DNA of 64,000 nt from Culicoidibacter larvae. Lineage in GTDB: Bacteria > Bacillota_I > Bacilli_A > Culicoidibacterales > Culicoidibacteraceae. Both the position numbers and the translations under genes were made by a program. The stretch lies in NCBI RefSeq assembly GCF_005771635.1, contig NZ_VBWP01000003.1, forward strand, positions 62,001 through 126,000, given 5' to 3'. Positions 48,955-58,658 of this stretch are shown here, piece after piece (positions within the stretch are counted from its first letter, which is position 1; each line of letters opens with the position of its first letter). The notes under the pieces are model-generated. The model was not told where the DNA came from, searched no databases, and was given only the letters and a program-made list of their open reading frames with translations.

Positions 48955-51364
48955 TTACATATCCTCCTTCAAGCAATAATTCCATCATTGTTTTTTCAGC
49001 CTCAATCATTTTTTCAAGTGCGTCAAAATACTGTTTTCTTACTTCAGCTGGAGGAGTAATTTCTTGTTCTTTTCTTTCGATATAATTATTGATCGCTAGA
49101 CTATAACCTTTATCTTTGACTTCGGAAATCGTGACCACTTTTACTTTTTCAATAACATCTTTATAATCGCCATACAAATTGTAGACCTTGTCTACGTCAT
49201 TGTCGGTCATTATATTTTGTGCTCGTTGTGCTGTGAATATATCAGAACCATCGATCATACATATACGACCTTTATGATCATTTTTTTTGTTATTGTTTAG
49301 AAAAAGAATACAAGCGGATACTCCAGTTGAATAGAACACGCCGCTTACCAGTGTAATAATGCATTCTAGCTTGTCTGATTCAATCAGTTGTTTGCGAATT
49401 TCTGCTTCTCTACCCCCACGGAATAGTACACCTTGTGGTAAAACAACAGCACAACGGCCGGTTTTCTCGTCCATCGACTTCACCATGTGTTGCAGCCATG
49501 CAAAATCAGCATTGGAGTCAGTTGGGGTTCCCCACATATTTCGACCATATATATCTGTACTAAATTGTTGTGAACCCCATTTTTTCAACGAAAATGGAGG
49601 ATTCGCTACAACGCAATTGAAAGTTTTTAATTTACCTTTCTCAAGAAAATTAGGAGAACGTAATGTATCACCTTGTGTAATCTTAAAATCCTTTGCGCCA
49701 TGCAAAAATAAATTCATTCTAGCAATTGCAGATGTAGATAGATTATTCTCCTGGCCATATATTCGGCCATACGTCATTTTATCGTTTTTCATGTAGCGTA
49801 TGGCTTCTATTAGCATTCCTCCAGTCCCACAAGCTGGATCATAGACTGTTTCACCAATCTTTGGATCCAGAAGCATAATGAGAAGTTTGACAATGGAGCG
49901 TGGAGTATAAAATTCACCAGCATTCTTTTTTGATAAATCAGCAAATTTCTTAATCAGAAATTCATAACTATCTCCCATAACATCAGCCGAGTAATTCGCA
50001 TTACCAACTTTTATTTTTGACATATGTTCTATTAAATTTTTTAGTCTCTCGTCTGAGAGTTTAGTTTTGTCAGTCCAATTAGCATCATCAAAGCTACTAA
50101 ATACACCACTTAAAGTATCGGGGTTAGCACGCTCAATACCATTCATTGCTTTGACGATTGCAACACCAACATTTTCACTTGCTTCCCTGACATTTTGCCA
50201 GTGGCATCCCACAGGAATATCAAAACTGTGGTTCTCGGGAAATCTAGCATACTCCTCATCTCCACCAGAGCGCTCAAGTGCATCTTGAGTTTCTTCGTCG
50301 TAAACATCACTAATTCTCTTAAAAAAGAGGATTGGAGTCACATAACTTTTATACTCATCTTGGTTTATTGGTCCTCGCAGAATATTACAAGCCTCAAATA
50401 GATGATTAAATAGTTGCTGGCTTGTCGTCTCTTCATTTGTAGGAATCGAATCATTTAGTTCTTTCTCTGCTATTTCTACAGAGGACTGCATCATAGTTTT
50501 TCTATTCCCAGTCTGCACTTTGGTCTCTGCATTTCTTTCGATGCCAATACTACCGACTGAATTGATTTTTTCCATCTTTGATGGATAATTATTTTCAAAC
50601 TCTACCAAAATCTTAAGTAGGCGCTCGTCAAGGAAGGTCAGAGCATGTTTTCTAATATCTGTAGGTATTCCATAGTAAGCTCCTGCGATACCACCTGTAA
50701 TAGCTGCAATGGTATCGCTATCACCACCAATTGATATGGCGTTACGAATTGCATCTTCAAAATTTTTCGACTCGAAGAAAGCTTCCAAGGCTTGAGGAAC
50801 AGTTCCCTGACAGCTCTCATTAAACTCATAATTATCACGTATTTCATCAAGGGAAAAATTCAACGGGTAATAATTCTTTGTTATATAGTCGCGAATCTCT
50901 AGCAAATTCTTTCCAGAACGCGCCAGGAAGATAGCAACAGCTGTTGCCTCTGCACCTTTTATCCCCTCAGGATGATTGTGTGTTACTTCTGTCACAGCTT
51001 TTGATAGTTGTTTCACTTCTTCCAGGGTATTTGCTACGAATCCACATGCACTGACACGCATCGCTGCCCCATTACCATAGCTGTTATATGGTTTTGGATT
51101 GTCAGAATATATCCATTCTCTGAAATGCCCACCATATCCACAGTTTGGGTAGTGTTGTCCGATATTCTGCATATACTTTACAGCATTTTCGGACAGGTCA
51201 CTATAATCCGACTTGCTTTCTAACAGCGCTTTAGCTATAGCTAAAGTCATTATGGAATCATCGGTAACACTACATTTATACGTTAATAAATCAAATTGCT
51301 TACTCTTGTTATTATTCCATTCAAAACGGGAACCCACGATATCCCCGATAATAGCTCCTAACAT
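48947..51364 (-). CDS. ADP-ribosylglycohydrolase fused to HsdM methylase
   Basis: Protein of 805 aa from one uninterrupted frame. Residues 1 to about 265 are a DraG/ARH-type ADP-ribosylglycohydrolase: GAIIGDIVGS (3-12), TDDS (34-37), YGNGAAMRVS (96-105) and GGDSDT (213-218), so the metal-binding residues are kept. After a linker (about 266-310), residues to the end form a complete type I HsdM with DPACGTGGMLIEA (about 511) and ANPPFSLKKW (about 588). Both halves appear active. Two adjacent ATG codons near residue 290 could allow a separate methylase product, but the ribosome site there is weak. The fusion suggests ADP-ribose removal linked to DNA modification; substrate unknown. Confidence 0.9.
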   Translation of the reverse strand: MLGAIIGDIVGSRFEWNNNKSKQFDLLTYKCSVTDDSIMTLAIAKALLESKSDYSDLSENAVKYMQNIGQHYPNCGYGGHFREWIYSDNPKPYNSYGNGAAMRVSACGFVANTLEEVKQLSKAVTEVTHNHPEGIKGAEATAVAIFLARSGKNLLEIRDYITKNYYPLNFSLDEIRDNYEFNESCQGTVPQALEAFFESKNFEDAIRNAISIGGDSDTIAAITGGIAGAYYGIPTDIRKHALTFLDERLLKILVEFENNYPSKMEKINSVGSIGIERNAETKVQTGNRKTMMQSSVEIAEKELNDSIPTNEETTSQQLFNHLFEACNILRGPINQDEYKSYVTPILFFKRISDVYDEETQDALERSGGDEEYARFPENHSFDIPVGCHWQNVREASENVGVAIVKAMNGIERANPDTLSGVFSSFDDANWTDKTKLSDERLKNLIEHMSKIKVGNANYSADVMGDSYEFLIKKFADLSKKNAGEFYTPRSIVKLLIMLLDPKIGETVYDPACGTGGMLIEAIRYMKNDKMTYGRIYGQENNLSTSAIARMNLFLHGAKDFKITQGDTLRSPNFLEKGKLKTFNCVVANPPFSLKKWGSQQFSTDIYGRNMWGTPTDSNADFAWLQHMVKSMDEKTGRCAVVLPQGVLFRGGREAEIRKQLIESDKLECIITLVSGVFYSTGVSACILFLNNNKKNDHKGRICMIDGSDIFTAQRAQNIMTDNDVDKVYNLYGDYKDVIEKVKVVTISEVKDKGYSLAINNYIERKEQEITPPAEVRKQYFDALEKMIEAEKTMMELLLEGGYVNE

Positions 51365-51378
51365 AATGATACCTCCTA

Positions 51379-52998
51379 TTAAAGTTCTCGTAGCTTATCT
51401 AAAACTTTATTCCAGCGTTTTTCAGCAACCTCAACAGTTTCTTTGTAGATTTCTAACTCTTTTTCATATTCATCAGCCTTCATATGTTGTTCTTCAATTG
51501 AAGGAACAGGTATTTCCAAGGCATTCAAGTCTTTATAGCTGATATTAATTACTGTACTTCCTTGTTGTACACCACTTATCATCTTTTGCCCAAGAGGGCT
51601 GTCTAAGAACAATTTTAAATACACGCTGCTAAGCATCTTTACTTCAGGTCGGATTACAATGATGTTAGATGAAGCGATGCATGGATAGCTCTGCTCGCGA
51701 AAGATAGAGGTTCTAATTGCAGTTCCTCTTGCAGGTATTAGTACGTCACCTTCTTTAAGAATGTAGTTTGAAATCTTACGTTCTTCTTCATCAAAGTGAT
51801 CTAGACTATCATAATCAATATCGTAATCACCTATATTCGAGATGTTAACGACACCAACACTTCCGGTTGGGTCTTTTTTTGATACTGATTTTCCTCGGAA
51901 AACTTCAGCAACATCTCCCAAAGCAATTTTACGAATAGATGATTCTTGGAATTTTATCCACTCTTCATCTTGCTGAGAGAATATTTTATTTATACTCCAA
52001 TCACCAAGTTCCTCAAGTTCCTCTAACATAACGAATGTTTCTTCATCGATAATAAATTTATTAGCCATATCACGTTTGTTCTTACGAGGACCAGATTTAT
52101 ATCGACGGACTATCACATCATCATCACCTGGCTTGGTATTTACAACATCGATAAGGTAAGTTTTAATCCCTGTTCCTTCAAACGCACCTTCTGGAAGTTC
52201 TGTAATTTCTTTTAAGCGATAAGTCTGTTGAACAAACTGCCTAAGCACTCCAATCTTTCCATGAGCAAATGTGATTCTTGCCGGCATTGTGATTATAAGC
52301 TCACCACCATTATTTGTATGAAGAAGCAGGTTTTCAAGCGCTACCGCATCTTGATCTCTACTCATAAAATTTTCATCTTCAGCAAGATTTCTTGTTCCGA
52401 AATTAGGTACAGAGAATATAAGATCGTAACGACTGTTTGTGAAACCGTATTGATATATACTTGCATTCAATATTTTTACATTTTTATAACCAGCAAAAAT
52501 TCTGTTAATTATGTGAAAACTGATTTTTTCTTCAGTTGTAATGGTATAGTTGCAACCAGGATGTTCATCGATTAGTTTCTTTAGATTTGGAGCGAATTTT
52601 TCCCCTTCGGCAATAAGAACCTCATCTGCGTCAAGTTTAAAGCGACTGCCGTACTCTTCAAATAGAGCATTAGAAATTACTGAGTACCCACCATATCTTC
52701 TATCACTCTGAGCAATAATCAATTCCCAGTTGACCTCTCCCTTAAAAACATCATAGGCATTATACACTCTGGTAAATTGTGTCTTATCTCTAAACGGGTT
52801 AATAATATCGAGCCTATCTGCAACTGTCAGCATAGTCTCGTAGATTCGCTCTTCTGAATCATCATAAATATTTTTGTCAAAGTACTCTTCCTTTGTTTCA
52901 GCCACAAGAAGCGCAGCAGGAAGATAGGAGTCACTCTCAGTAAACCCTCTAAATAAATCTAAGTATTCAAAGGTGTTTTTTTCAATCTCGTTAGTCAT
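51379..52998 (-). CDS. Degenerate methylase-specificity fusion (HsdM-like plus HsdS)
   Basis: Protein of 539 aa, first gene of the operon. The N-terminal two thirds follow an HsdM-like Rossmann layout (YDLIFSVPNFGTRN, then GGELIITMPARITFAHGKIG and EGTGIKTYLIDV). The catalytic NPP(F/Y) is replaced by SVPNF (about residue 196), and a normal SAM motif I is not recognisable, so methyl transfer is doubtful. The C-terminal part (about 365-539) is one HsdS TRD plus helix (IALGDVAEVFRGKS, VQQGSTVINISYKDL). It could target the ADP-ribosylglycohydrolase-HsdM fusion encoded 14 nt downstream. Start follows AAGGAGG. Confidence 0.8.
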   Translation of the reverse strand: MTNEIEKNTFEYLDLFRGFTESDSYLPAALLVAETKEEYFDKNIYDDSEERIYETMLTVADRLDIINPFRDKTQFTRVYNAYDVFKGEVNWELIIAQSDRRYGGYSVISNALFEEYGSRFKLDADEVLIAEGEKFAPNLKKLIDEHPGCNYTITTEEKISFHIINRIFAGYKNVKILNASIYQYGFTNSRYDLIFSVPNFGTRNLAEDENFMSRDQDAVALENLLLHTNNGGELIITMPARITFAHGKIGVLRQFVQQTYRLKEITELPEGAFEGTGIKTYLIDVVNTKPGDDDVIVRRYKSGPRKNKRDMANKFIIDEETFVMLEELEELGDWSINKIFSQQDEEWIKFQESSIRKIALGDVAEVFRGKSVSKKDPTGSVGVVNISNIGDYDIDYDSLDHFDEEERKISNYILKEGDVLIPARGTAIRTSIFREQSYPCIASSNIIVIRPEVKMLSSVYLKLFLDSPLGQKMISGVQQGSTVINISYKDLNALEIPVPSIEEQHMKADEYEKELEIYKETVEVAEKRWNKVLDKLREL

Positions 52999-53026
52999 AA
53001 TTCATTTTTCCTCCTTACCAATAGCT

Positions 53027-53103
53027 GATTTGATAAATCAAGAATATCACGGTTTAACAAATTTGTCAATCGCTAATTTAACTTTTGGTACTTGAATACC
53101 AAA
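53027..53103 (-). promoter_or_regulatory. Promoter and operators of the restriction-modification operon
   Basis: On the minus strand TTGACA (53064-53069), 17 nt, TATTCT (53041-53046) is a near-consensus sigma-A promoter. Upstream lies TTTGGTA, 6 nt, TACCAAA (53084-53103) and downstream a TTGAT/ATCAA palindrome (53027-53039), both candidate operators. Confidence 0.75.
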
Positions 53104-53360
53104 TTGATATAAATTGCACCGTGGATATTGGCGTAAAAATACGGATGCGTTTATTTAATGATTGGCACCGGATTTTCTGGATAGCTATTTTAATTGCCTT
53201 CCACGTGCATATATATTTCAATTTCAACTTTCAATCTGATAGTCACATTGTCAACTCACTATTATTTTGCCAACCATCTTATCAACTCACTTAGTCATCG
53301 ACGATATTTGTTGATGATTTTTCAAATTCACCAATCTTTGATAACTTCCCTAAAAGCAAA
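53104..53360. other. AT-rich intergenic stretch at the prophage-host junction
   Basis: No gene is convincing here. A 15-bp sequence at 53213-53227 repeats exactly at 99-113 at the other end of the element. It is a weak attachment-site candidate because it is AT-rich. The prophage-host boundary probably lies in this stretch. Confidence 0.35.
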
Positions 53361-53410
53361 AAACCGTGATTATCCTTCCGGCTTAAAACCAGACCTCAAA
53401 TCACGGAAAG
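53360..53410 (-). terminator. Terminator of the rRNA methyltransferase gene
   Basis: On the minus strand CCGTGATT pairs with AATCACGG around a partly folded loop and is followed by six T. It closes the host gene before the prophage. Confidence 0.7.
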
Positions 53411-53437
53411 CCTTTATTTACTTGTCTTATTACACTT

Positions 53438-54808
53438 TTATTTATCTACCCTTGACATCAATACTACCGTCTCAACGTGATAAGTCTGCGGGAACATATC
53501 GAATGGGAACACGGTATCACTAGTGTAACCAAGTTCAGCGAAAATATTCAAGTCACGGGCAAAGCTGTCTGGGTGACAAGAAATGTAGACAATTCGCTTC
53601 GGCGCAAGCCGAACCAAATTCTCGATAAACTCGCGGCTGCATCCCTTGCGTGGCGGATCAATCAATGCCACATCAACGGCTAAACCAGATTCTACCCATG
53701 CTTCAATCTGACTATCCACATTATTTTCAATAAACTCAACATTATGGATGCTATTAAGTTCCGCATTCAAGTCAGCACTCTTAACCGCTTGAGCAGCAAC
53801 TTCAACACCATATACAAATTTTGCATTCTGAGCAAATAACATACTCATTGTACCAATGCCACTGTAAAAATCAGCTACCACATCATCTGCCTTCACCTCA
53901 GCTAAATCACGTGCTTTCTGATATAATTGCTCCATTTGCGCATGATTCACCTGGTAAAATGATTCTGGATACAAACGTACTTGCAAACCGTCATTGATAG
54001 CGTCAGTAATATACATCTCACCAAAGAATGCGCGACGGCTCTCACCTAAAATCTTGCTATTATGAGCGGTATTCACATTCTCAACCACACTCTTAATCTG
54101 CGGAAACTTTTGCACCATTGCTTCAGCTAAACGCACCAACGTCTTACGCTCTTTGCCAAAAGTCACAAACACCAACATATATTCGCCAGTTGCTTCTGCA
54201 TGCTGAACAATTAAATGACGGAAATTCCCGGTACGACGCTTGCTGTCATAAGCCGAAATTTTCATCTGATTCGCTATTTCAACAAAATATTCCACCATCG
54301 CACTCGAAGTTTCATCGTGAATTGTGCTCCCGGCAAAAGGCACGATGTCATGACTTTTCTCCTTGAAAAACCCCGCGACAAGCGTTCCCTCCGGACCACT
54401 TGCCCGAACCGGTACTTGCATCTTATTGCGGTAATGCCACTCTTTTGGTGATTCTATCACCGGCATCACTACTGGCGGCTCAACCATATGTTTTTTCAAC
54501 GCGGCAACGGTAATCAGCTCTTTAAAGCGCAGCTGCTCATCATACTTCATATGCTGTAACTGGCAAACACCGCTCTCATCAAGCGACTCAGTATCAACTT
54601 CTGCCCGCTCACTGCTCACCTTCACTAGCTTCACAATCTGCCCATAGGCAAATCGCTTCGCTACCTTAGTAATAACAATATCTGCAACCTCGCCCATCAA
54701 TAACTGCGGCACAAAAATTGCCATACCTTCATGTTTCACTACACCCATGCCCTCATGGCTGTAATCCACACACTCAACATTTTTTAGTAATATATCTTTT
54801 TCCAACAT
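53438..54808 (-). CDS. 23S rRNA (uracil-5-)-methyltransferase, RlmD/RlmCD-like
   Basis: Host enzyme of 456 aa making 5-methyluridine in 23S rRNA with SAM. A TRAM domain (1 to about 65), the central domain, and a Rossmann domain with FYSGIGTMSMLFA, DPPRKGCSREFIENL and the catalytic cysteine in YISCHPDSFARDL (usually SCNP) are seen. The Fe-S cysteine cluster normally before CQLQH is missing: only one Cys remains in DESGVCQLQHMKY. The prophage lies downstream of this gene and does not interrupt it. Confidence 0.9.
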   Translation of the reverse strand: MLEKDILLKNVECVDYSHEGMGVVKHEGMAIFVPQLLMGEVADIVITKVAKRFAYGQIVKLVKVSSERAEVDTESLDESGVCQLQHMKYDEQLRFKELITVAALKKHMVEPPVVMPVIESPKEWHYRNKMQVPVRASGPEGTLVAGFFKEKSHDIVPFAGSTIHDETSSAMVEYFVEIANQMKISAYDSKRRTGNFRHLIVQHAEATGEYMLVFVTFGKERKTLVRLAEAMVQKFPQIKSVVENVNTAHNSKILGESRRAFFGEMYITDAINDGLQVRLYPESFYQVNHAQMEQLYQKARDLAEVKADDVVADFYSGIGTMSMLFAQNAKFVYGVEVAAQAVKSADLNAELNSIHNVEFIENNVDSQIEAWVESGLAVDVALIDPPRKGCSREFIENLVRLAPKRIVYISCHPDSFARDLNIFAELGYTSDTVFPFDMFPQTYHVETVVLMSRVDK

Positions 54809-54825
54809 ATATAATCCTCCCGGTA

Positions 54826-54863
54826 AAAAAAGCCCACTTGCTCCTTGAGCAAGCGGGCTCCCG
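54826..54863. terminator. Bidirectional-type terminator
   Basis: GCCCACTTGCTC and GAGCAAGCGGGC pair around a 3-nt loop, with seven A before and a T-rich run after. It ends the 54867-55658 gene on the minus strand. Confidence 0.85.
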
Positions 54864-54866
54864 TTT

Positions 54867-55658
54867 TTATTGGTTACTATTATTTGACCATCTCAACTGG
54901 CCATCAGTTCCTTTGTTCGCAGTCCCAAAACTTGGGTATGGATGAATATTATCCTTGCTTGTAGGATCTTTGAGGTTAGCTTCTGTACTTATTTCATCCG
55001 GTGTTTCTTTCATAATGATAACTTGTGCTTCATATTTTTTAAACAAATCCGGATTACCACTGTTTTCAACAAATTTGTTGACGATTTTAGTCGCATCTTC
55101 TTTAGCATGACCAATCCAGCGATCATTAGGAACAGTTATATTAAAATATACAATACCGCCGCGTTCTTCGATTTCAATAGCGACAGTTGAAGTTTCACCC
55201 TTCATCTGCTCTGCTGTTTCAGTAAATAATTTGCTGTCTAACGCAGGTCGGTCTTTTAAACGATATGATGCATTATCAACACCGTATACCGGTGATGCTT
55301 CTGGTTCCCAGAAGAAGTAAATAACGGCAACAATACCAACAATAATTGCTGTTAACACAGTAATCGCCATAAAAGCAATCCAAATGCGGCGAGCACGAAC
55401 TCGTCCTTTAGGTGGTTTTTTAGTTGTTTTGTTTCCTTTACCGCCTCTTGTATCCGCAGCAGCATTTGCTTTTCGGCTCATATTTGCATCCTCATTTTTA
55501 GTGCTTGCTTTACTGCTTGCACTATTATTTTGGTCATCGCGAATCGGCGTTGAGATAATTGTATTCTCATCAACACCTTGATTCGTTTCGACTGGTTTAT
55601 TATCAGCACTCGCGTTATTTCTTGAACGACGGCTGTTTTTTTCGTTATTTGTATCCAT
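54867..55658 (-). CDS. Asn-rich single-pass membrane protein
   Basis: Protein of 263 aa. A polar N-terminal region of about 85 residues rich in Asn, Ser and Lys, a basic RVRARRIW stop and one transmembrane segment (about 93-115, IAFMAITVLTAIIVGIVAVI) lead to an outer domain of about 145 residues (TSTVAIEIEERGGIVYFNI, ATKIVNKFVENSG). I do not recognise the outer domain. The start at 55658 follows AAGGAG. Function unknown; membrane anchored with the C-terminus outside is likely. Confidence 0.75.
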   Translation of the reverse strand: MDTNNEKNSRRSRNNASADNKPVETNQGVDENTIISTPIRDDQNNSASSKASTKNEDANMSRKANAAADTRGGKGNKTTKKPPKGRVRARRIWIAFMAITVLTAIIVGIVAVIYFFWEPEASPVYGVDNASYRLKDRPALDSKLFTETAEQMKGETSTVAIEIEERGGIVYFNITVPNDRWIGHAKEDATKIVNKFVENSGNPDLFKKYEAQVIIMKETPDEISTEANLKDPTSKDNIHPYPSFGTANKGTDGQLRWSNNSNQ

Positions 55659-55774
55659 CGGTTAACTCCTTGGCATTTATTATCGCTATTATCATATCAT
55701 ATTTCTTAAAAGCAAACAAATTACTATTTTGTAAGTTTATTTCTATAATTAAAAAGTATTTCCCCTATATTGTA

Positions 55775-57202
55775 CTAGCGCTTTTTAATTTCTGCAAGCA
55801 ACAATTTATTCACCAGCGGCGGATTGGCTTGCCCTTTCGTCGCTTTCATAATTTGACCCACCAAGAAGCCGATTGCGCGATCTTTTCCATTCTTAAAATC
55901 TTCGATTGATTGCGGGTTGTTATTGAGTACTTCATTAATGATCGGAACCAGCACTGACTCATCAGAAATTTGGGCAACACCAAGTGATTCAATAGCTGCT
56001 TTAACACTATCCCCGGTACTAATAACTTGTTCGAAAACAGACTTAGCAATTTTCGACGAAATTGATCCATCGCCAATTGCACTCAAGAGATCAGCCAAAT
56101 GCTGCGGTTGCAATTTAGTCGCTTCTAATTCAACTTGTTCCTTATTAAGATACCCCTGAATCTCACCCATCAACCAGTTTGCTGCCTGTTTAGGATCAGC
56201 ACCTAGCTGAATCGTTGCCTCAAAGAAATTCGAAGTTGCCTTGTTAATAGTAATAACATGAGAATCATAATTAGAAAGTCCTAATGCATCATTATACCGC
56301 TGTTGCCGTGCACGCGGTAATTCCGGAAGTGTCGCTTTAATACGCTCAATCCATGCCTCATCAACATAGATAGGGTTTAAATCCGGCTCTGGAAAGTAAC
56401 GATAATCTGAAGCCGTCTCTTTGGTCCGCATCAGCACTGTCGTGCGTGCTGCATCATCATAGCGCCGCGTCTCTTGCACAATCATGCCGCCACTCATCAA
56501 TGTTTTTTGATGACGCTCAACTTCAAGTTCCAAAGCACGTTGCATATTTGATATTGAGTTAATATTTTTAATTTCCGTTTTTACCCCGAATGCAGCAGCA
56601 CCGATTGGGCGAATTGAAATGTTAGCATCAGCTCGCATTGAGCCTGCTTCCATACGGCCATCAGAAACATCAGTATATAAAAGAATCGCTCTTAGCGCCT
56701 CAACATAAGCCGCTGCCTCTTCTGGTGATCGCATTGAGGCATCAGTAACAATCTCAACTAATGGTACACCTTGGCGGTTGTAATCAACCAGTGAGTAACC
56801 ATTATAATGCGTAGACTTACCGGCATCTTCTTCAATATGAATTCGTTCGATACCGATTCTTTTTACAACGCCATCTAGCTCAATTTCAACAAATCCGTTG
56901 CGACCGATTGGTGTTCGGTCTTGGGTAATTTGAAAGGCTTTGGGATTGTCCGGATAAAAATAATTTTTCCGGTCAAAACTCATATGTTGGGTAATTTCGC
57001 AATTTAACGCTAATGCTGCCTTTAAAGCAAAATCAATCACATCACGATTCAATGTTGGCAGGACTCCAGGATATCCCCAGTCAATAACGTTGGTGCTGCT
57101 GTTTTCAACTGCACCATAAGTTACTAAACTTGGAGAATAAATTTTCTTATTGGTTTTTAACTCTGCATGGACTTCAATTCCGATAACCGTTTCAAAATTC
57201 AT
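55775..57202 (-). CDS. gatB: Asp/Glu-tRNA amidotransferase subunit B
   Basis: Subunit of 475 aa of the GatCAB complex that amidates Glu-tRNA(Gln) or Asp-tRNA(Asn). [55 protein letters not shown] and the C-terminal YqeY-like tail with [17 protein letters not shown] are typical. It follows gatA by 1 nt. The operon order is gatC-gatA-gatB. Confidence 0.97.
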   Translation of the reverse strand: MNFETVIGIEVHAELKTNKKIYSPSLVTYGAVENSSTNVIDWGYPGVLPTLNRDVIDFALKAALALNCEITQHMSFDRKNYFYPDNPKAFQITQDRTPIGRNGFVEIELDGVVKRIGIERIHIEEDAGKSTHYNGYSLVDYNRQGVPLVEIVTDASMRSPEEAAAYVEALRAILLYTDVSDGRMEAGSMRADANISIRPIGAAAFGVKTEIKNINSISNMQRALELEVERHQKTLMSGGMIVQETRRYDDAARTTVLMRTKETASDYRYFPEPDLNPIYVDEAWIERIKATLPELPRARQQRYNDALGLSNYDSHVITINKATSNFFEATIQLGADPKQAANWLMGEIQGYLNKEQVELEATKLQPQHLADLLSAIGDGSISSKIAKSVFEQVISTGDSVKAAIESLGVAQISDESVLVPIINEVLNNNPQSIEDFKNGKDRAIGFLVGQIMKATKGQANPPLVNKLLLAEIKKR

Positions 57203-57203
57203 C

Positions 57204-58658
57204 CTAGTTTCCTCCCTTCATTTCTGGTTTTATTTGGTAATATTTAGTCGCTTGTTCAAAAGCATAAGCAAACTGATAAATACCTACTTCATCAAAAGCT
57301 TTACCTGTCAATTGCAATCCGACCGGTAAACCCTCTTTAGTAAATCCGGCTGGTACTGATATTGCCGGTAAACCAACAAGGTTTGCCGGAATAGTTAGTA
57401 AATCGTTTAAATATACTTTAACTGCATCTTTACTATGCTCACCAATCTTAAACGGTGCGTCTGGTGTTGTTGGGCCTAAAATAACATCGTATTCTTTGAA
57501 GATGACGTCAAAATCTTGTTTGATAACCGTACGTAATTTTGCAGCTTGCATATAGAATGCATCATAGTGACCGGCACTCAGGCAATATGTTCCGACTAAA
57601 ATTCGTTTCTTTACTTCTGAACCGAAACCTTCTGCACGTGACTTCTCATAGATATTATCTAAATCAGTTGTATTATCAGCACGATAACCATAACGAATAC
57701 CATCGAAGCGCGCTAAGTTAGAACTTGCTTCACATGGTGCAATAATATAATATGCCGGTACGACATAATCTAAATGCGGCATCCGCACAGTTTCAACAAT
57801 TGCGCCCATACCACGATACACTTCAATTGCTTCAAGCACCCGTTCACGAATTTCCGGATTAATCGCATCACTCATATACTCTTCCGGCACCGCAATCTTC
57901 TTTCCTGCCATTGAAGTTTCAAGTAACTCACTGAATTTAGGTACTTCTTGTACTGAACTGGTTGTGTCCATCTCATCACGTCCGGCAATTGCCTCAAGTA
58001 CAACAGCATTATCTTCTACCGTTTTACTGAAAATACCGATTTGGTCTAATGATGAAGCAAATGCCACCACACCAAATCGCGAAATCCGACCATATGTCGG
58101 TTTCAATCCAACGGTGTTGGTAAATGCTGCCGGTTGACGCACCGAACCACCGGTGTCGCTGCCCAAGGCTGCTTTAACAAGTCCGGCAGCGACTGCTGCC
58201 GCGCTTCCACCGGAAGATCCGCCGGGCACATAATCCAGATTGTATGGATTATGTACCGGACCAAAGTGTGATGACTCATTGCTTGAACCCATAGCAAATT
58301 CATCCATGTTTAATTTTCCCATGTTGATACTGCCGGCAGTACGTAAACGTTCTGCTACGGTTGCATCGTAAAGCGGATCAGTAAAGTTTTCCAGCATTTT
58401 AGAGCCGCAGGTAGTTGCCAAATCGCGAGTGACAATATTGTCTTTAAGCGCGACCGGAATACCTGAGAGTAACTGGTTTTCTTGAAAATCAGTTACTTGG
58501 CTTTTCACATAATCAGTATCAAAAGTGATGAAACTATTGAGTTTTGGATCGAGTTCAGTAATACGATCTACACTTTCCTGAATCAATGCTTGAGCAGTTA
58601 TTTCCTTATTATCGAGCTTGTTGCGTAATTCTTTGATTGATAAATCGAGTAGACTCAT
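57204..58658 (-). CDS. gatA: Asp/Glu-tRNA amidotransferase subunit A
   Basis: Amidase-signature enzyme of 484 aa that releases ammonia from glutamine. The catalytic Lys lies in [12 protein letters not shown], and the two serines in [15 protein letters not shown] and [14 protein letters not shown]. It overlaps gatC by 4 nt (ATGA). Confidence 0.97.
   Translation of the reverse strand: MSLLDLSIKELRNKLDNKEITAQALIQESVDRITELDPKLNSFITFDTDYVKSQVTDFQENQLLSGIPVALKDNIVTRDLATTCGSKMLENFTDPLYDATVAERLRTAGSINMGKLNMDEFAMGSSNESSHFGPVHNPYNLDYVPGGSSGGSAAAVAAGLVKAALGSDTGGSVRQPAAFTNTVGLKPTYGRISRFGVVAFASSLDQIGIFSKTVEDNAVVLEAIAGRDEMDTTSSVQEVPKFSELLETSMAGKKIAVPEEYMSDAINPEIRERVLEAIEVYRGMGAIVETVRMPHLDYVVPAYYIIAPCEASSNLARFDGIRYGYRADNTTDLDNIYEKSRAEGFGSEVKKRILVGTYCLSAGHYDAFYMQAAKLRTVIKQDFDVIFKEYDVILGPTTPDAPFKIGEHSKDAVKVYLNDLLTIPANLVGLPAISVPAGFTKEGLPVGLQLTGKAFDEVGIYQFAYAFEQATKYYQIKPEMKGGN

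Noticed and set aside
48947-51364. Frameshift or assembly join producing the ADP-ribosylglycohydrolase-HsdM fusion
   Set aside because: The frame is continuous through a plausible polar linker, and no good ribosome site or stop separates the two domains; a weak internal ATG pair near residue 290 remains noted.
53085-53523. Plus-strand open frames in the junction gap
   Set aside because: No ribosome site or recognisable protein pattern, and the frames run into the terminator and antisense of the rRNA methyltransferase gene.
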